From Burkholderiales bacterium (GTDB lineage: Bacteria > Pseudomonadota > Gammaproteobacteria > Burkholderiales > Burkholderiaceae_C): 8,689 nucleotides of DNA. Made by a program: the position numbers and the translations under genes. Below, piece after piece: positions 6,256-8,689 of the stretch. Below the pieces are notes generated by a model. That model was given only the letters and a program-made list of their open reading frames with translations, did no database searches and was not told where the DNA came from. The stretch is from NCBI GenBank assembly GCA_025354615.1, contig JANXMO010000594.1, forward strand, positions 1 through 8,689. The letters are read 5' to 3'. Every line of letters begins with the position of its first letter. Positions within the stretch are counted from its first letter, which is position 1.

Positions 6256-6648
6256 ATGCAAAAAACCGAAGCCACTTCCGAAGCCGAAACCGTTGCACGC
6301 AACATGGTTGAAGCCCTGCGCGACAACCGGCTCGACGAAGCCCAATCGTTGTTGAACGAGCTCAATGTGCTCAAACCCGAAGTCAAGGACTTTCTGATTT
6401 TCCCGGTGCTGATTGCCATTCAACGCGGCCAGGTCAGGGAAGCCCTGCAATTGGTCAACGATCAACCCGAAGACAGCTGCCCCGAACTGAAAGCGCTGTG
6501 CCTGTACATCCTCGAAGACCCGTCGTGGCAAGGCATTGCCGAGTCGCTGGAAGACTCCGGCGACGCCAATGTGCGCCAGGCCATGCGCCAGCTGCTGGGC
6601 CGCCCAGTCGATGCCAACGAAACGAGCAGCATGGCCGCGGCTGCATGA
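6256..6648 (+). CDS. HrpB1/HrpK- or YscG-like TPR-type T3SS protein
   Basis: A 130-residue helical protein of the HrpB1_HrpK/YscG superfamily. An initial helix pair (about residues 10-40, with EALRDNRLDEAQSLLNEL) is followed by a TPR-like unit (IAIQRGQVREALQLV) and the C-terminal signature A-L-C-L-Y-x-L-x-D-P-S-W (about 79-90), then a helix ending in R-Q-A-M-R-Q-L-L-G. HrpB1 proteins carry the equivalent ALCLxxxGDxxW motif, and YscG has a related but less similar one, so I favour HrpB1. HrpB1 is required for secretion in Xanthomonas, where it is reported as periplasmic and peptidoglycan-binding, whereas YscG is a cytoplasmic needle co-chaperone; the sequence alone does not decide between these roles, and no signal peptide is seen. 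ATG 6256 has GGAG 9 nt upstream; frames starting earlier (6136) extend into the leader without a ribosome-binding site. It is first in the rightward operon behind a hrpII box. The tail (about 117-130) is Ala/Ser-rich. Confidence 0.72.
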   Translation: MQKTEATSEAETVARNMVEALRDNRLDEAQSLLNELNVLKPEVKDFLIFPVLIAIQRGQVREALQLVNDQPEDSCPELKALCLYILEDPSWQGIAESLEDSGDANVRQAMRQLLGRPVDANETSSMAAAA

Positions 6649-6651
6649 ACC

Positions 6652-7146
6652 ATGACCCGGCTGACGCTGGCGCCGCGGGCTGACCTGGCCGTCTTCTACG
6701 AAGCCGATGCCGAGCGCTACCGGGCGCGCAGCCCTGAAACGCTGGCGCTCGTCACCCCAGCGGCTTTTGCAAGCCTGTACGGCAACTGCCCCTCGATCGG
6801 TTTTGAATGCGATGGCCAGCCGATTGGGGGCATCTTGTTCGACGGCGAGGAAGCGCACATCGCGGTGCTGGCCTCGCACCACAGCCAGTGGGCTTTGCTG
6901 CTCAAGCCGGCGCTCGCCTGGTTGTTTGGCCTGCGGCGAGCCATCACCGTTCGCGTGGAGGCCAGTAACGCAAAGTGCCTGGCTTTCATGGCGCGCAATC
7001 AATGGCAGCCGCGGGGAGAAGAAAACGGCGAATTGATTTTTTGCATGCGCGCGCAGGGCGGGCGGCGCAAAACGCCTTATCCGGTCATGGCGCCACGGGC
7101 GCCGTCGCAAGCCAATCAACCGAAGCAACAATTGGAAATGGGCTGA
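6652..7146 (+). CDS. GNAT-fold (N-acetyltransferase-like) protein in the hrp-type operon
   Basis: A 164-residue protein with GNAT-like architecture: helices in the first ~45 residues, central strands (SIGFECDGQPIGGILFDG, 48-65; EEAHIAVLA, 66-74), a helix (WALLLKPALAWLF, 80-92), a strand (AITVRVEAS, 97-105) and the motif E-A-S-N-A-K-C-L-A-F-M-A-R-N-Q-W-x-P-R-G (103-122), equivalent to the N-x-x-x-x-x-L-x-x-x-x-G-F-x-x-x-G end of GNAT domains. The acetyl-CoA pyrophosphate loop (Q/R-x-x-G-x-G/A) is not recognisable: the spot reads HHSQWALL, much as in some phage-encoded GNAT-like proteins, so catalytic activity is uncertain. The C-terminal 30 residues are basic and Pro/Gln-rich and look disordered. 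The gene starts 3 nt after the HrpB1-like stop and ends 3 nt before the next start, so it is translationally coupled to both and lies under the same hrpII box. A T3SS accessory modifying a secreted partner is inference. Alternatives are a degenerate, non-enzymatic GNAT or a chaperone. Confidence 0.55.
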   Translation: MTRLTLAPRADLAVFYEADAERYRARSPETLALVTPAAFASLYGNCPSIGFECDGQPIGGILFDGEEAHIAVLASHHSQWALLLKPALAWLFGLRRAITVRVEASNAKCLAFMARNQWQPRGEENGELIFCMRAQGGRRKTPYPVMAPRAPSQANQPKQQLEMG

Positions 7147-7149
7147 GCC

Positions 7150-8689
7150 ATGAGCGTGCGAAAAATTGGGGCTTTTACCCCCGTGCGCCCTGTCAGCCCT
7201 GTCGACAGACGCACACCCGGCACAGGGCCGGCCGCTGACGAATCCCGCGGCCAACCCGTTGACCTGCCCGCATCGGCAACCACCGAGGCGTTGACGCGGA
7301 ACCGGCCGCCCTCGCCGGGTGCCGCAGCGGCGCAGATGCGGGCGCCACGTGTGGACGTTCAGGCGCTTGCAGACCGGCCGTTGACTTCTGTGGCTTTGGC
7401 AGCGCTTCATTTGCAAGAAGCGGGCGGGTCTTCATCGTCACCAGCCACCACAGGCGCGTCAGCTCAGGAAATCGCCAAAAGCGCTTTGGCGTACATGGAA
7501 AGCCACATCGATGAAGTGACGCAGGTTGCCGTCACGCGACACCCGCTTCATAAACGCTTGCAAACAGCGGCCAATATTTTCCGCCAGCTTGAAAACGCGT
7601 TCAATTTGCTGGGGCCTGTTGACGCGAAGACAGCAAAAACACAAGAAGGCAAGCAAAGAAAACAATTGCGCAACGCCCTTGCAAGCGCCCGCACCAAGAT
7701 GAAAGAGCTGGTTGATCACCTCGTGACCATCAGCAAGAATGAAATCGGCCAAAGGGTAGAACCGCGATACAAGCAGAAATTGGCAGAAAAGCCGCTGGAA
7801 GTATTTAAAAGCGATGCAGGTCAAACGATTGAATTGATGGATGCGCTTTTAGAACTCTTCAAGTTGCCGATTGCCTTGGCGGGCGATGCAACACATGAGC
7901 TTTCGCAAAGACATTTAGAGTTGATTCAACTCAAGTCCAATTTACGAGCATTCATCGTGTCAGAGATTGCGCGCAAAACCGGTTCTGGAATCCTGGATGG
8001 CCGCTGGGACGATGTTCTGGCACAAATGCTCAAACATGTCAGAGAACCTCAAACGGCTCATGAGAACAGCCCTGATGAGTTGTTGAAGCTATCTCGAAAA
8101 GTCGTGAACAGAATCGGTATCCAAACGGCGGTTCTCCGCGAGCGCGCAGGTGATTTAAACGCATTCAAGGAAATTTTCGGGCCGTCACTGGTTGATCCCA
8201 GCTTGAAGATGGTGCATTCTGCGTTGGCCCCGTCAGCCTTGCTTGCAGTCTGTCTCACACACGCGGAAATTTTGTTGCAGCCGCAAATCAACAAGCCGCT
8301 GTTGGACACTGCTGATGATGGTTTGCACGCCAGCCTGCATGCGCTTGAAGGCCTTTCAGAAGCGCTTAACGAGGCGCAGCGCACTTACGGCTTTGGCGAC
8401 ATCCCTGTCGATATCATGCTGAGCTGGGTCGCGAGTGCTCAGCCACATGCTGAACTGGCAGCCGAACTCAGTACCGTCACCTTGCAGGCGGGCATTTTCC
8501 CCACGCCCGGACTGTCTGCCATAGATCAAGACGAGCCAATCGACTTGCTGCGTCGCTTGGCAGAAACCTCATTCACACTGAGTCAGATTTGTAGCGAATG
8601 CACCGTATGGGCAAGCCGTTTTTCCGGCGCGTCTCCGGAAAAGGAATCGGCTCCAAGCACTTCTCGTGATGCCCACTCGAAAGCCAAAG
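7150..8689 (+). CDS. Large unrecognised protein, probable type III substrate; 3'-partial at window end
   Basis: The frame is open from ATG 7150 to the right edge (513 residues, no stop), so the product is longer. I recognise no family. Residues 1-110 are rich in Pro, Ala, Ser, Thr and Arg, without predicted structure or a Sec signal, and resemble the disordered leader of type III substrates. From about residue 110 the protein is mainly helical, with a Lys/Gln-rich stretch at 158-200 and leucine-rich helices to about 495, then Ser/Lys-rich sequence at the edge. No translocator-type hydrophobic hairpin is visible; the only mildly hydrophobic stretch is SALAPSALLAVCL (363-376 region). Base composition changes within the gene: 75% GC at 7261-7380 but 46% at 7741-7920, against about 69% in sctN (4441-4560). 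It starts 3 nt after the GNAT-like gene and shares its hrpII-controlled operon. Candidates are an effector, a translocator or a gatekeeper-like protein; none can be chosen from what is visible. Confidence 0.75.
   Translation, partial: MSVRKIGAFTPVRPVSPVDRRTPGTGPAADESRGQPVDLPASATTEALTRNRPPSPGAAAAQMRAPRVDVQALADRPLTSVALAALHLQEAGGSSSSPATTGASAQEIAKSALAYMESHIDEVTQVAVTRHPLHKRLQTAANIFRQLENAFNLLGPVDAKTAKTQEGKQRKQLRNALASARTKMKELVDHLVTISKNEIGQRVEPRYKQKLAEKPLEVFKSDAGQTIELMDALLELFKLPIALAGDATHELSQRHLELIQLKSNLRAFIVSEIARKTGSGILDGRWDDVLAQMLKHVREPQTAHENSPDELLKLSRKVVNRIGIQTAVLRERAGDLNAFKEIFGPSLVDPSLKMVHSALAPSALLAVCLTHAEILLQPQINKPLLDTADDGLHASLHALEGLSEALNEAQRTYGFGDIPVDIMLSWVASAQPHAELAAELSTVTLQAGIFPTPGLSAIDQDEPIDLLRRLAETSFTLSQICSECTVWASRFSGASPEKESAPSTSRDAHSKAK

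Noticed and set aside
6238..7416. Long minus-strand open frame (392 codons) opposite the HrpB1-like and GNAT-like genes
   Set aside because: It runs antisense across three coupled plus-strand genes and their junctions, is Arg/Gly/His/Gln-rich, and has no supporting ribosome-binding site or motif.

Overview
The window looks like chromosome or large plasmid from a GC-rich betaproteobacterium of the Burkholderiales (inference). The clues are two families common there, a ribbon-helix-helix regulator paired with a polyhydroxyalkanoate depolymerase-type esterase, and a type III secretion (T3SS) locus of the Hrp2 kind known from Ralstonia, Xanthomonas, Acidovorax and Burkholderia. Its control region carries two matches to the hrpII/PIP promoter box (TTCG-N16-TTCG).

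Layout. (1) Positions 1-561: an unrecognised protein built of two imperfect helical repeats, possibly open at the left edge. (2) 690-2367, plus strand: a probable two-gene operon of a RHH regulator and an intracellular alpha/beta-hydrolase of the PHB-depolymerase family, preceded by a 7-bp inverted repeat that may be an operator. (3) 5740 down to 2411, minus strand: a tightly overlapping T3SS operon reading a YscE/EscE-like small protein, then a ~90-codon gene that appears frameshifted, then sctN (ATPase), sctO (stalk) and sctT (export apparatus). The N-O-T order is that of hrpB6-hrpB7-hrpB8 in Hrp2 clusters. (4) 5741-6255: a 515-bp divergent control region. (5) 6256 to the right edge, plus strand: a HrpB1/YscG-like TPR protein, a GNAT-fold protein and a large protein cut by the window end, each separated by only 3 nt.

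The most striking feature is the control region. It holds one hrpII box facing each operon, both of the form TTCGG-N15-TTCGC, each about 145 nt from the first start codon. A small inverted repeat lies at the midpoint. This implies that both operons are switched on together by one HrpB/HrpX-type AraC-family activator. It also places two unusual genes inside the regulon: the GNAT-like protein, and the large protein, whose GC-rich (75%), Pro/Ala/Ser-rich N-terminus is joined to a much AT-richer body (46% GC). That mosaic is as expected for a type III substrate assembled from a secretion leader and a foreign domain. A plausible but unproven model is that the GNAT protein modifies or assists the neighbouring large protein.

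No tRNA, rRNA, CRISPR array, insertion sequence or integrase was seen.
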